Numbered from the stretch's first letter, positions 8,087 through 16,701 are shown. The stretch: 64,000 nucleotides of DNA from Flavobacterium celericrescens (GCF_011392075.1 NZ_JAAJBV010000006.1:62001-126000), one strand, 5' to 3'. Notes: generated from the letters alone by a model not told the origin. Program-made: numbers and translations.

Positions 8087-8854
8087 TCATATATTTTCCC
8101 TGTATTTAAAGCGCTTTGTCTTCATTATTAAATTTGATTTAACTAAATCGGATTCAATTACTGCAATAAAGCCTTTTTTAGTTCTTAATCTCCCTGATAA
8201 CTTTTGATTGTTTTTTCTAAAGATCATCATCTTGTCTTGCTCAATCTTATTTCCTAATTTGTCAAGCAAATAGTTTTTCTGACTTTTGATTTCAAGAAGA
8301 TGAAATTTTGTAGCATCTTTTTTTATGTTATGTGCAGTTGTTTTTGACACCCCTAAAAAAGATGCTAAATAGCTGGTAGAAAGTTCTAAGTTATTTCGAC
8401 GTGAATTACAATTCTTACTGGTATCTCCCAATTTTGACACCGACTGTCTTTTTATCTTATCAAAATATCTTTTTCGTTTTGCTGCTTGTGTGCAAACGCT
8501 TGCAGAACAAAATGATTTTAACTTTGAAAACTCTTCTTCAAATACAAAACATTTAGGGTTAGTGAACCCCAATTTTCTATTTAATTGTTTGTAGCTTATT
8601 ATTCTATATGATACTTTTTTTGAGTTAACGGTTAGCCATTTGTTTTTTATTAGCCATTTAAACAAATTGCGTATCGTTCTTTCACTTAATTCAAGGTCTG
8701 ATGCCCAAGCAGAATAAAGATTATAATTTTTCATACTAATATGACCACTTGAAGTTGTCTTCAAATAAAGAAATAGCTTTAAATGATTAACTCTATTGTT
8801 AATCAAAGCGTATTGACATAAATCAACTGGAATAGAAGTATAGGTTGCTTTCAT
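8087..8854 (-). CDS. Putative DNA-binding protein with winged-helix-like segments
   Basis: I do not recognise a named family. The 255-residue, lysine-rich protein has two HTH-like stretches: ASDLELSERTIRNLFKWLIKNKWL (residues about 51-74) and TSYLASFLGVSKTTAHNIKKDATKFHLL (about 160-187). This two-wing arrangement is seen in replication initiators and in mobile-element regulators. Its ATG overlaps the stop of an upstream partial frame in the sequence TAATG, which indicates a former operon. The region downstream to 7889 is about 200 bp of AT-rich DNA without a gene. A replication or regulatory role is inference only. Confidence 0.55.
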   Translation of the reverse strand: MKATYTSIPVDLCQYALINNRVNHLKLFLYLKTTSSGHISMKNYNLYSAWASDLELSERTIRNLFKWLIKNKWLTVNSKKVSYRIISYKQLNRKLGFTNPKCFVFEEEFSKLKSFCSASVCTQAAKRKRYFDKIKRQSVSKLGDTSKNCNSRRNNLELSTSYLASFLGVSKTTAHNIKKDATKFHLLEIKSQKNYLLDKLGNKIEQDKMMIFRKNNQKLSGRLRTKKGFIAVIESDLVKSNLIMKTKRFKYRENI

Positions 8855-8989
8855 TAGAAGTGTGCCGTTTGTGCTTGATTATTGTTGATAATAGGGTACA
8901 ATCCAGCCTCTTCTAGTATTGGTTTTAAGTCGTAAAGTTTCTTAAAGTCAAGATAGATTTGGTTCGTAATTAGTTGCGTTAAGGGTACT
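8854..8989 (-). pseudogene. 5'-truncated reading frame at the right edge of the accessory island
   Basis: The reverse strand is open in one frame from 9012 to the stop at 8856-8854. Its final part reads ITNQIYLDFKKLYDLKPILE and ends NNNQAQTAHF, a protein-like composition. Its stop overlaps the ATG of the next gene (TAATG), as in a real operon, but there is no ATG, GTG or TTG start in the open frame, and the upstream part lies in the terminator of the maltose operon. The simplest reading is the 3' end of a gene whose 5' part was lost when the island joined this site. An ATT start at 8970-8968 (43 codons upstream of nothing else) is a less likely alternative. Confidence 0.45.
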
Positions 8990-9026
8990 AAAAAGGCTTT
9001 TAAACAATATGTTTAAAAGCCTTTTT
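8990..9026. terminator. Intrinsic terminator of the maltose operon (16-bp perfect stem)
   Basis: AAAAAGGCTTTTAAAC, loop AATAT, then GTTTAAAAGCCTTTTT, a perfect 16-bp stem with T-runs on both sides. It lies 19 bp beyond the stop of the SusA-like gene and serves leftward transcripts. Confidence 0.85.
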
Positions 9027-9044
9027 TGATAAAACTAGATAATT

Positions 9045-10877
9045 TTATTTCAATTCTAAAATTAAAACTGATTTCCCATCGATTGAAATATCATTTTTTA
9101 AATCCATAGTAACAGAGGTTAATACATCTATCCCTGTTTTAAAATTTTTAATGTTTTCAGAGAATCTATTAGTTTTAAATACTTGTTTTTCAGGATTATT
9201 ATTTACAATCACCATTACACTTTCTTTCTCATTATACCTAAAATAAACATACACGTTGTTTTCAGGAATATAATGTGTTGTTTTACCCGTATGAATTACA
9301 GTTTTGTTTTTTCTCCAATTAAATAATTTACTAGTAAAAGCATGGAATTTTTCTTGCTCTGCTGTTCTTTCTGATTTTAAAAAAGCATTATTTTTATCGC
9401 CTGTCCATCCACCTGGAAAATCTCTACGAATATCCCCATCACCAAGACCTTTATCTCCTGCCATTCCAATTTCTGAACCATAATATACTTGCGGAATTCC
9501 TCTCACAGTGGCAATTAAGGTTAATGCCATTTGATACTTTTTGAAATCATTATTATAAATATGATTAATTCTATTGGTATCATGATTTTCAAAGAAAACT
9601 AATAGATTGTTTATGTTTGGATATAAAAAATCGTTATTAAAATTTTCATACACTTTTACTATTCCATTACGCCATTCTTGTTTGTCTTCATTAAAAGCTC
9701 CATTATGAATTGCTTCTTGTAAAGTAAAATCCATTACACTAGGCAAATTCGAATTATAACTTTGAATAGCACCTATCTTACTATCTTTTTGCCAATATGC
9801 CATTTGTGCTTGATCATACATCCAAACTTCTCCAACAATATTAAAGTTGGGATATTCATCTGTAATAGATTTCGTCCATTTCGCAATAGCAGTTTTGTCA
9901 TTGTAAGAATATGTGTCTACTCTAAACCCATCTAAATCAGCATATTCAATCCACCAAATAGCGTTTTGAGTTAAATAATTTAAAACTAATGGGTTTGATT
10001 GATTCAAATCAGGCATTGATTTCACAAACCAACCATCCATACATAGATTAGAATCTTTTTTGGATGCATTTACATCAAATTGACTTGCCATTCTGTAATT
10101 AGTTTGGGCATAACCTGGGAATTGATGAATCCATTCATAAGTAGGTAAATCCTTCATCATCCAGTGATTGTAACCCCAATGGTTGGTAACATAATCCATA
10201 ATATTCTTCATTCCGCGCTTATGTAATTCAGCACTTAAACGAAGATAGTCTTCATTTGTTCCAAATCGTGAATCAATTTTATAAACATCAGATTGTCCAT
10301 ACGTATGATAAGAACCTCTTTCATCATTATCTTCGCAAAGAGGTGTTGGCCAGATTGCCGTTGCACCTAATTCTTTTATATAATCTAAATTTTTAATAAT
10401 TCCTTCTATATCACCACCATGACGGCCATCTTTATTGCTTCTGTTTACCTTTTCAATAGTTTCTTTTGTATTATCGTTGTTTGTATTCCCATTAGCAAAA
10501 CGATCAGACATAATTAAATAGATTAAGTCTGAGGAATCAAAACTTTTACGGTTTCTTGAATTTTCCCTTCTAGATTTAATCGAATATTGTTGAGTAAACG
10601 ATTTGTTTTTGTTTTTAAATGTGAAAACAAAATCTTGTGTTGGAATATTTTTTGTATCAATAGTTACAAAAACGTAATTAGGATTTTCGGTTTTTTGAAT
10701 TCCTTTGATAACAATTCCATTAGAAACAGAAATTTCATTTTGCGCAATATTTTTTCCATAAAACATAATTTGCACATCTGAATAATTCATATCACTCCAC
10801 CAAAAAGGCGGCTCCATTCGGTCAACTTGTGCAAATGAATATGTTGTTAGCAATAAAAAGAATATTATTTTTTTCAT
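9045..10877 (-). CDS. SusA-like periplasmic GH13 alpha-glucanase (neopullulanase/cyclomaltodextrinase type)
   Basis: The 610-residue protein has a signal peptide (MKKIIFFLLLTTYSFA, cut near 16-17), an N-terminal beta domain of the cyclomaltodextrinase type (PPFWWSDMNYSDVQIMFYG) and a GH13 barrel. Catalytic residues are visible: nucleophile D321 in DGFRVD, acid E350 in IVGEVW and D433 in FFENHDTNR. The extra motif SDRFANGNTNND is usual in SusA-type enzymes. It should cut imported maltodextrins in the periplasm to maltose and short oligosaccharides for the MFS carrier. It is the last gene of the leftward arm, separated from the GH65 gene by a hairpin with a T-run, so its expression may be partly independent. 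No sorting domain, consistent with a periplasmic location. Confidence 0.88.
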   Translation of the reverse strand: MKKIIFFLLLTTYSFAQVDRMEPPFWWSDMNYSDVQIMFYGKNIAQNEISVSNGIVIKGIQKTENPNYVFVTIDTKNIPTQDFVFTFKNKNKSFTQQYSIKSRRENSRNRKSFDSSDLIYLIMSDRFANGNTNNDNTKETIEKVNRSNKDGRHGGDIEGIIKNLDYIKELGATAIWPTPLCEDNDERGSYHTYGQSDVYKIDSRFGTNEDYLRLSAELHKRGMKNIMDYVTNHWGYNHWMMKDLPTYEWIHQFPGYAQTNYRMASQFDVNASKKDSNLCMDGWFVKSMPDLNQSNPLVLNYLTQNAIWWIEYADLDGFRVDTYSYNDKTAIAKWTKSITDEYPNFNIVGEVWMYDQAQMAYWQKDSKIGAIQSYNSNLPSVMDFTLQEAIHNGAFNEDKQEWRNGIVKVYENFNNDFLYPNINNLLVFFENHDTNRINHIYNNDFKKYQMALTLIATVRGIPQVYYGSEIGMAGDKGLGDGDIRRDFPGGWTGDKNNAFLKSERTAEQEKFHAFTSKLFNWRKNKTVIHTGKTTHYIPENNVYVYFRYNEKESVMVIVNNNPEKQVFKTNRFSENIKNFKTGIDVLTSVTMDLKNDISIDGKSVLILELK

Positions 10878-10888
10878 AAGATTAAATT

Positions 10889-10919
10889 AAAAACCCTTGT
10901 AGCATAATTACTACAAGGG
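10889..10919 (-). terminator. Hairpin with T-run between the GH65 and GH13 genes
   Basis: On the leftward transcript CCCTTGTAG, loop of 8, CTACAAGGG is followed by TTTTT. It lies between the GH65 stop (10932) and the GH13 start (10877), so it may reduce read-through into the last gene. Confidence 0.65.
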
Positions 10920-10931
10920 CTGAATTTTTTA

Positions 10932-13235
10932 TTAAACAGTTACCAATCCATTTGGCTCAACTGTAACTTGTTTTCCATTTATATTTACTAAAATTTCTTT
11001 TTCTCCTTCTAATGAAAAATTGGTAGCATTTTGCGTTATTTCCACTTTTAAAATTTGATTTCTGAAATTAATTTTAAACGAATAACCTTTCCATTCTTTT
11101 GGAATTCTTGGTTCAAAATGCAATTGGTTATTTTTAACACGCATTCCACCAAAACCTTCTACAATACTCATCCAAGTTCCTGCCATGGAAGTAATATGTA
11201 AACCTTCTTCGACTTCTTTGTTATAATCATCTAAATCTAAACGTGAAGTTCTTAAATAGAATGTATAAGCTTGTTCCATTCTTCCTAAAACAGCAGCTTG
11301 AATAGAGTGAACACAAGGAGAAAGCGAACTTTCATGCACTGTAAATGGTTCATAAAAATCGAAATGTTTTTCCAATTGTTCTTTGGTAAAATGATCCTCA
11401 AAGAAATAAAATCCTTGCAAAGTATCTGCTTGCTTGATGTATGGCGAACGTAAAATTCTATCCCACGACCATTTTTGATTAATTGGTCGTTGCGATTTAT
11501 CTAAATTAGCCACGGTAATCAATTCTTTATCTAAGAAACCATCTTGTTGTAAATATACTCCGTGCTCTTCAGAATAAGGGAAATACATATTATCCGCTAC
11601 ATTTTTCATTTCTGAAATCTCAGATTGAGACAACTTCACTTTATTGAGGATTCTAGAGTAGTCTGATGGATATTCTTTCTCTATTTTTTGAATTTGCTCA
11701 ATTGTGTAATCAATACACCATTTTGCAATATAGTTTGTATAGAAATTATTGTTTACGTTGTTTTCATATTCATTAGGGCCAGTCACGCCTAAAATTACAT
11801 ACTGATTTCTATTAGTAGAAAAAGTAGCTCTTTGATGCCAAAAACGAGCAATTCCAATTAACACTTCTAATCCTTTTTCTGGAATATAGGAATAATCACC
11901 TGTGAATCTATAATAGTTATAAATTGCAAAAGCGATAGCACCGTTTCTATGAATTTCTTCAAATGTTATTTCCCATTCATTATGGCACTCTTCACCATTC
12001 ATAGTTACCATTGGATACAAAGCAGCTCCATTTTTGAACCCTAATTTTTCAGCATTTTCAATTGCCTTATCTAATTGATTATAACGATATGCTAATAAAT
12101 TTCGTGCGACTTGTTGGTCTTTTGTAGCCATGTAAAAAGGTATACAATAAGCTTCTGTATCCCAATAAGTTGAACCCCCGTATTTTTCACCTGTAAAACC
12201 CTTAGGACCAATATTTAATCTTGAATCTTTTCCTAAATATGTTTGATTTAATTGGAAAATATTGAAACGAATACCTTGTTGCGCTTTTACATCGCCATCA
12301 ATGGTAATATCACTCATTTCCCATATTTTTGCCCAAGCTGCTTTTTGGTTCTCAGTTAATTGATTTACACCAACTTCTAACGCTTTTAAGATTATGTTTT
12401 CAGCTGCTTTAACTGTATTTTCGTGATTCATTGAAACTGTGTAACCACCTATTTTTTGTAGGGTAGTAGTTTGACCTTTTGCAACAGCAATTTCGTAAGA
12501 AAATTGTATTTTTTCTGTTGTTGTTTGAACATTTATTGGTGTTACACTTAAGTTTGAACCATCTAGCAATACACTGTTTTGCATAAATGTAGTGGCTGTA
12601 AAATGGGTTTTAAAAGTTCTTGCTGTAACAAAAGCTTCATTAGCAAGATTTTTCACACTTATTGGCTCCCAAAACTTTTCTTCCCAATTGGCATCTTCAT
12701 TATGTACTCCGGCATCAACATATGGTTTAAATACAATTTTTGCATCTGAGTTTAGTGCGGTGATTTCATAATTAATTACACCAACTTCATCTAAATCTAA
12801 TGACAAGAAACGACGTACTTTAACAGCAATCTCAGTACCATTTGCTAATGTAGCTTCAAAAGAACGATAATAAATACCTTCTTTCATATTCAATTCACGC
12901 TTAAAATTTGAAACAGATTTACATTTGGCTAAATCTAAATTTTCTCCATTGATTTCTATTTCAATTCCAATCCAGTTAGGTGCATTTAATACTTTGGCAA
13001 AATATTCAGGATAACCATTTTTCCACCATCCCACTTTTGTTTTGTCTGGATAATAAATTCCGGCGATATAACTTCCTTGAAAAGTTTTACCTGAATAATA
13101 TTCTTCAAAATTAGCGCGTTGCCCCATAGCACCGTTTCCGATACTAAACAAACTTTCGGATGATTTAACCTTTTCTGCATCAAATCCTTCCTCAATAATC
13201 GACCAATTGTCTGGTTTAATATAATCTTGATTCAT
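10932..13235 (-). CDS. GH65 family phosphorylase, probable maltose phosphorylase
   Basis: The 767-residue protein is a cytoplasmic GH65 enzyme without signal peptide. The N-terminal beta-sandwich holds SIGNGAMGQRANFEE (31-45). The helical barrel contains TYWDTEAYCIPF (356-367), NGEECHNEWEITFEEIHRNG (413-432) and VTGPNEYENNVNNNFYTN, in which E489 matches the general acid of lactobacillal maltose phosphorylase. A phosphate-site stretch SSLSPCVHS lies near the C-terminus. The reaction is maltose plus phosphate to beta-glucose 1-phosphate plus glucose. The beta-phosphoglucomutase gene directly upstream strongly supports this specificity over trehalose or kojibiose, although related phosphorylases cannot be excluded by reading. 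It shares an operon with the MFS carrier. Confidence 0.88.
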   Translation of the reverse strand: MNQDYIKPDNWSIIEEGFDAEKVKSSESLFSIGNGAMGQRANFEEYYSGKTFQGSYIAGIYYPDKTKVGWWKNGYPEYFAKVLNAPNWIGIEIEINGENLDLAKCKSVSNFKRELNMKEGIYYRSFEATLANGTEIAVKVRRFLSLDLDEVGVINYEITALNSDAKIVFKPYVDAGVHNEDANWEEKFWEPISVKNLANEAFVTARTFKTHFTATTFMQNSVLLDGSNLSVTPINVQTTTEKIQFSYEIAVAKGQTTTLQKIGGYTVSMNHENTVKAAENIILKALEVGVNQLTENQKAAWAKIWEMSDITIDGDVKAQQGIRFNIFQLNQTYLGKDSRLNIGPKGFTGEKYGGSTYWDTEAYCIPFYMATKDQQVARNLLAYRYNQLDKAIENAEKLGFKNGAALYPMVTMNGEECHNEWEITFEEIHRNGAIAFAIYNYYRFTGDYSYIPEKGLEVLIGIARFWHQRATFSTNRNQYVILGVTGPNEYENNVNNNFYTNYIAKWCIDYTIEQIQKIEKEYPSDYSRILNKVKLSQSEISEMKNVADNMYFPYSEEHGVYLQQDGFLDKELITVANLDKSQRPINQKWSWDRILRSPYIKQADTLQGFYFFEDHFTKEQLEKHFDFYEPFTVHESSLSPCVHSIQAAVLGRMEQAYTFYLRTSRLDLDDYNKEVEEGLHITSMAGTWMSIVEGFGGMRVKNNQLHFEPRIPKEWKGYSFKINFRNQILKVEITQNATNFSLEGEKEILVNINGKQVTVEPNGLVTV

Positions 13236-13248
13236 TTTATTTTTTCTT

Positions 13249-13272
13249 GTTTAAAAGTTTAAAAGTTTAAAA
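13249..13272. repeat. Three tandem copies of GTTTAAAA
   Basis: The 8-bp unit GTTTAAAA occurs three times in a row just upstream of the GH65 start (13235), between it and the pgmB stop. It may influence translation or simply be replication slippage. Confidence 0.6.
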
Positions 13273-13319
13273 GTTAGGGTTGCTTTTTGAGCCCATAAAT
13301 TTAAATTTCAAACAAAATA

Positions 13320-13973
13320 TTAGTGTATTAATTTATCTAGAGTAGCCTCATCAATAAATGTAAAATCTTTAAAATTGTATTTAGCTTCGTGTAAAACGGA
13401 TTGATCTCCAATTCCAACACTAGTCATATTAGCAATGTTAGCAGCTTGAATCCCTGCAACTGAATCTTCAAAAACAATTGCATTTTCATTTGTAACACCA
13501 ACTAATTGTGCGGCTCTTAAAAAAACTTCAGGATCTGGTTTTGCATTTGAAACATCATTACCATCAATAATTGCATCAAAAAAGTGCATAATATTTGTCT
13601 TTTCTAATATTGGTCTAGCATTTTTACTTGCTGAACCTAAAGCAATAAATTGATTTTTATCTTTCAAATATTGTAAAACACGAATTACATCAGGCAAAAG
13701 CTCTTTTTCATCCATTGTTACTAAATAAGACAAATACTCCTCGTTTTTTTGGATTAACCATTTGTTTTTATCTTCTTCAGAAGCTTGAATTTTGCCAAGT
13801 TCTAAAATTATTTCTAATGAACGAACTCTACTAACACCTTTTAATCCTTCATTATGTTCATGTGTAAATTCAATTCCTAGCTGGTTGGCTAATTTTTGCC
13901 AAGCCAGAAAATGATATTTAGCAGTATCTACAATTACACCATCAAGGTCGAATATGAATGCTTTTTTAGTCAT
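13320..13973 (-). CDS. pgmB: Beta-phosphoglucomutase
   Basis: The 217-residue HAD-family protein has FDLDGVIVDT with nucleophile D9 and acid/base D11, a helical cap with LKGVSRVRSLEIIL, the SAS motif at 114-116, K145 in AKPDPEVF and the Mg-binding pair E169-D170 in FEDSVAG. These numbers coincide with those of the well-studied lactococcal beta-PGM. It interconverts beta-glucose 1-phosphate and glucose 6-phosphate in the cytoplasm, thus feeding the product of the GH65 phosphorylase next to it into glycolysis. It begins 3 bp after the MFS gene stop, so translation is probably coupled. Confidence 0.93.
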   Translation of the reverse strand: MTKKAFIFDLDGVIVDTAKYHFLAWQKLANQLGIEFTHEHNEGLKGVSRVRSLEIILELGKIQASEEDKNKWLIQKNEEYLSYLVTMDEKELLPDVIRVLQYLKDKNQFIALGSASKNARPILEKTNIMHFFDAIIDGNDVSNAKPDPEVFLRAAQLVGVTNENAIVFEDSVAGIQAANIANMTSVGIGDQSVLHEAKYNFKDFTFIDEATLDKLIH

Positions 13974-13976
13974 CGT

Positions 13977-15365
13977 TTATTCTGTTTTTTCTTGAATAGA
14001 TGCAACAGCCAATCCTGCAATAAGTAATGAAATTCCAGCAACAACAATCATCAAAACTGCATCACCTGAAAATAAACCTTTATTTGCAGGTTCAATACAT
14101 TTAACATTTGCTTCATTATAAAAGATAGCTCCTTTTTGCACACCTAAAATAATTCCGCCAAAAGCACCCGCTACAATTTGAGGTATCGTTATGGTTCCAT
14201 TAAATAAACCCATATAAACTCCCATTTTATTTGCAGGCAACGCGCTTGAAAGCATTGCATATGGTATTGCTAAAATAGCAGCCCATGCTACTCCAACTCC
14301 AATCATTGAGAAAAACAAAATGTATTTGTCATGAAAAAAGTACATTGAAATTAACCCCACTCCACCAAAAATTAGTGAATAACTGTAAGTTTTTTTTCTT
14401 CCAATAACTTTTGCAATTGAAGGAATTGATAGTGCAAATAAAGCCGCAACAGCACTATAAAAAGCAAACAGAACTCCTGTCCAATCACCCGCTTCGTTAA
14501 ACGATAATGAGCGCGGATCAGCTGCCGCCTCTCCCCATACTTGATTTGCAATTGCTCTAGTTGTATAAACCCACATTAAAAATAAAGCAAACCATGAAAA
14601 AAATTGAACTAAACCTAATTGCCAAAATATTTTTGGTGCGGTTTTTAACAATTCTATTATGCTTGTTTTTTCTTTTACTTCTGGAGCGTTTAAATCAATA
14701 TTGTTAAATTCGGCATGTTCTTGTGGTGCATATTCTTTGGTTCTAAAAACGGTCCAAAGCACACTTAATAGAAGAATTGTACCACCAATATAGAAGGACC
14801 AAATTACAGAATCCGCAACTTTTTCACCTACATCAGGAACATTTGATACATTTAGTTTTGCTAAAATCCAAGGAAGCAAAGAGCCGAAAACAGCCCCAAA
14901 GTTGATTAATGCGCTCTGTAAAGAATACCCAAGATTTTTTTGCTCATCGTTTACCATATCACCAACTAGAGATCTAAAAGGCTGCATTGTAATATTAAAA
15001 GAGGTGTCCATTAACAATAACATTACACCTCCAAATACTAAGGCAGGTAATAGATTGGCAAAATTTCCAGAGTTTGGCATAAAAAACATCGCCAAAGCCG
15101 AAATTATAGAACCAAGTAATATAAAAGGAATTCTTCTTCCTAAACGGGTCCAAGTTTTATCACTTGAAAGACCTATAATAGGTTGAACGACTAAACCTGC
15201 TAAGGGAGCAGCAAGCCAAAAATAATTAATCTTGTCAACATTAGCACCTAATGCTTCGAGAATTCTACTAGTGTTACCATTTTGCAACGAATAGCCTATT
15301 TGGACACCTAGAAATCCAAAACTAAGATTCCATATTTGCCAAAAACTTAAATTCGGTTTTTTCAT
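13977..15365 (-). CDS. MFS sugar transporter, probable maltose carrier
   Basis: The 462-residue inner-membrane protein has about 12 hydrophobic segments. The N-terminal FGFLGVQIGYSLQNGNTSRI, the loop SDKTWTRLGRRIPFILLG and LVGDMVNDEQKNLGYS are marks of the glycoside-cation symporter-like/SLC45 MFS group found in Bacteroidota maltose loci. It should bring maltose from periplasm to cytoplasm by ion symport for the phosphorylase. It is the first gene of the leftward arm. Its leader contains overlapping inverted repeats immediately before the ATG and a copy of the 20-bp element also found upstream of susC. The substrate is inferred from the locus. Confidence 0.85.
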   Translation of the reverse strand: MKKPNLSFWQIWNLSFGFLGVQIGYSLQNGNTSRILEALGANVDKINYFWLAAPLAGLVVQPIIGLSSDKTWTRLGRRIPFILLGSIISALAMFFMPNSGNFANLLPALVFGGVMLLLMDTSFNITMQPFRSLVGDMVNDEQKNLGYSLQSALINFGAVFGSLLPWILAKLNVSNVPDVGEKVADSVIWSFYIGGTILLLSVLWTVFRTKEYAPQEHAEFNNIDLNAPEVKEKTSIIELLKTAPKIFWQLGLVQFFSWFALFLMWVYTTRAIANQVWGEAAADPRSLSFNEAGDWTGVLFAFYSAVAALFALSIPSIAKVIGRKKTYSYSLIFGGVGLISMYFFHDKYILFFSMIGVGVAWAAILAIPYAMLSSALPANKMGVYMGLFNGTITIPQIVAGAFGGIILGVQKGAIFYNEANVKCIEPANKGLFSGDAVLMIVVAGISLLIAGLAVASIQEKTE

Positions 15366-15407
15366 TATCGTAATTTAAATTAAAATACGATAAGCACTTT
15401 GCTTATC
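15366..15407 (-). promoter_or_regulatory. Overlapping inverted repeats in the leader of the MFS-pgmB-GH65 operon
   Basis: On the leftward transcript GATAAGC-N5-GCTTATC (15407-15389) is followed by TATCGTA (15392-15386), a spacer, and TACGATA (15372-15366), which ends at the ATG. The TATC bases are shared, so the two hairpins exclude each other and the second would cover the start region. Seen directly; a regulatory role is inference. Confidence 0.4.
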
Positions 15408-15420
15408 AAAACTTATTGTT

Positions 15421-15440
15421 TTAGAAGTGAAGTTATAAGC
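15421..15440 (+). repeat. 20-bp element, copy 1 (leader of the MFS operon)
   Basis: TTAGAAGTGAAGTTATAAGC differs at one base from the copy at 16758-16777 upstream of susC. Both lie in promoter regions flanking the lacI-type gene, in the same orientation on the + strand. Probable binding site for a regulator of the locus. Confidence 0.55.
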
Positions 15441-15491
15441 TTTGATTTTGTAAATTTAAAAATATTTTTTTGAATAAAACAATACTTAATC

Positions 15492-15514
15492 AAAAAACGC
15501 AAGACATGTTTTTT
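15492..15514 (-). terminator. Weak hairpin behind the LacI-type gene
   Basis: AAAAAAC, 9-base loop, GTTTTTT, located 47-69 bp beyond the stop of the regulator gene. The stem is only 7 bp and nearly all A/T, so termination is uncertain. Confidence 0.3.
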
Positions 15515-15560
15515 AATTTTAACATCTATATAATACTAATAATCAAATACTTAAATCAAA

Positions 15561-16586
15561 CTATTTCGTTGTAGTAGATTCTCTAACTATCAAATTAGTT
15601 TCTATGATTTCTGTTTTGTAATGCTCGTCTTCTTCGTCTTCTAGCTCCAATCTATCAATAAGCATTTGAGCCGCTTTTCTTCCCATTTTAATTCCATTTT
15701 GACTAACGGTAGAAATACTAGGTGTAGAAAATTGAGAAATAATTCCATCTGTAAAGCCAATTACCGAAATATCGTCTGGAACCTTGAGATTATTTTTTGC
15801 AGCAATTTTAATCGCAGTAACAGCAAACAATTCATTCACAGCAAAAATAGCATCACAATTTTGCTCCTTAATTAGATTTTCAATTTTAACAGCGCAATTT
15901 TCTATATCTTCTATTTTAATGATTAATTCTTCGTCAACTGAAATATTATTGGATTTCAATGCCTTCTTGTAGCCATCCGTTCTTAATTTACCAACACTTA
16001 CATAATCAACTGTGGTTATTAAAGCTATCTTTTTAAATCCTTGCTCAATTAAAAAGTGTACGGCATCAAATGCAGCTTGTTTATCATCAATAATTACTTT
16101 ATCACAAAAAACATCATTCGTTACTCTATCAAAAAGCACGACAGGCATCCCTTGATTAATTACTTCTTGAATATGATGAAAATCTCTTTTTTGCTGTGTT
16201 TCTTTAGATAAAGACATGATGAAACCATCTGTGCTTCCATTTGCTAACATTTCTAAGTTAATCACCTCTTTATCAAAGGATTCGTCAGACAAACATACAA
16301 TTACATTATATCCATTTTCATTAGCTACTTGCTCAATTCCACTAATAACAGTTGCAAAAAAATGATGTACAATTTCAGGAATAATAATCCCAATTGTCTT
16401 AGTCTTTTTGTTTTTCAAACTTAATGCGATATTATTTGGCTTATAGTTATACAGTTTTGCAAAAGCTTGAACTTTTAGCCGAGTATCTTCGCTAATTTCG
16501 TGACTATCACGCAGTGATTTTGAAACGGTTGAAATAGAAACATCTAATTCCTTTGCAATTTGTTTTAAAGTAACTTTTTTTCTCAT
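15561..16586 (-). CDS. LacI-family transcriptional regulator of the maltose/starch locus
   Basis: The 341-residue protein starts with a LacI HTH, VTLKQIAKELDVSISTVSKSLRD (residues 4-26), a hinge helix region NIALSLKNKKTKTIG and a periplasmic-binding-protein-like sensor domain (IGIIIPEIVHHFFATVISGIE to GFTDGIISQFSTPSISTVSQ). It should bind operators as a dimer and respond to a maltose-derived ligand. It lies between the leftward uptake/catabolic arm and the rightward susCDE arm. A perfect palindrome CGAAAACGTTTTCG of LacI-operator form lies 102 bp upstream of its start, between it and susC. Ligand and direction of control (repression or activation) are not visible. Confidence 0.88.
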   Translation of the reverse strand: MRKKVTLKQIAKELDVSISTVSKSLRDSHEISEDTRLKVQAFAKLYNYKPNNIALSLKNKKTKTIGIIIPEIVHHFFATVISGIEQVANENGYNVIVCLSDESFDKEVINLEMLANGSTDGFIMSLSKETQQKRDFHHIQEVINQGMPVVLFDRVTNDVFCDKVIIDDKQAAFDAVHFLIEQGFKKIALITTVDYVSVGKLRTDGYKKALKSNNISVDEELIIKIEDIENCAVKIENLIKEQNCDAIFAVNELFAVTAIKIAAKNNLKVPDDISVIGFTDGIISQFSTPSISTVSQNGIKMGRKAAQMLIDRLELEDEEDEHYKTEIIETNLIVRESTTTK

Positions 16587-16687
16587 GATAAAAATAGAGA
16601 TTATAAATTTTTATTAAATGTATGTTTATTTTTTTATGTATCGTAATTTTTGCTAAAAAAACTGCTTAATTAATAAAGTTTTCAACA

Positions 16688-16701
16688 CGAAAACGTTTTC
16701 G
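16688..16701. promoter_or_regulatory. LacI-type operator, perfect 14-bp palindrome
   Basis: CGAAAACGTTTTCG is a perfect palindrome with the central CG typical of LacI/GalR operators. It lies in the divergent region between the LacI-type gene (start 16586) and susC (start 16811). Binding by the adjacent regulator is inferred. Confidence 0.7.
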
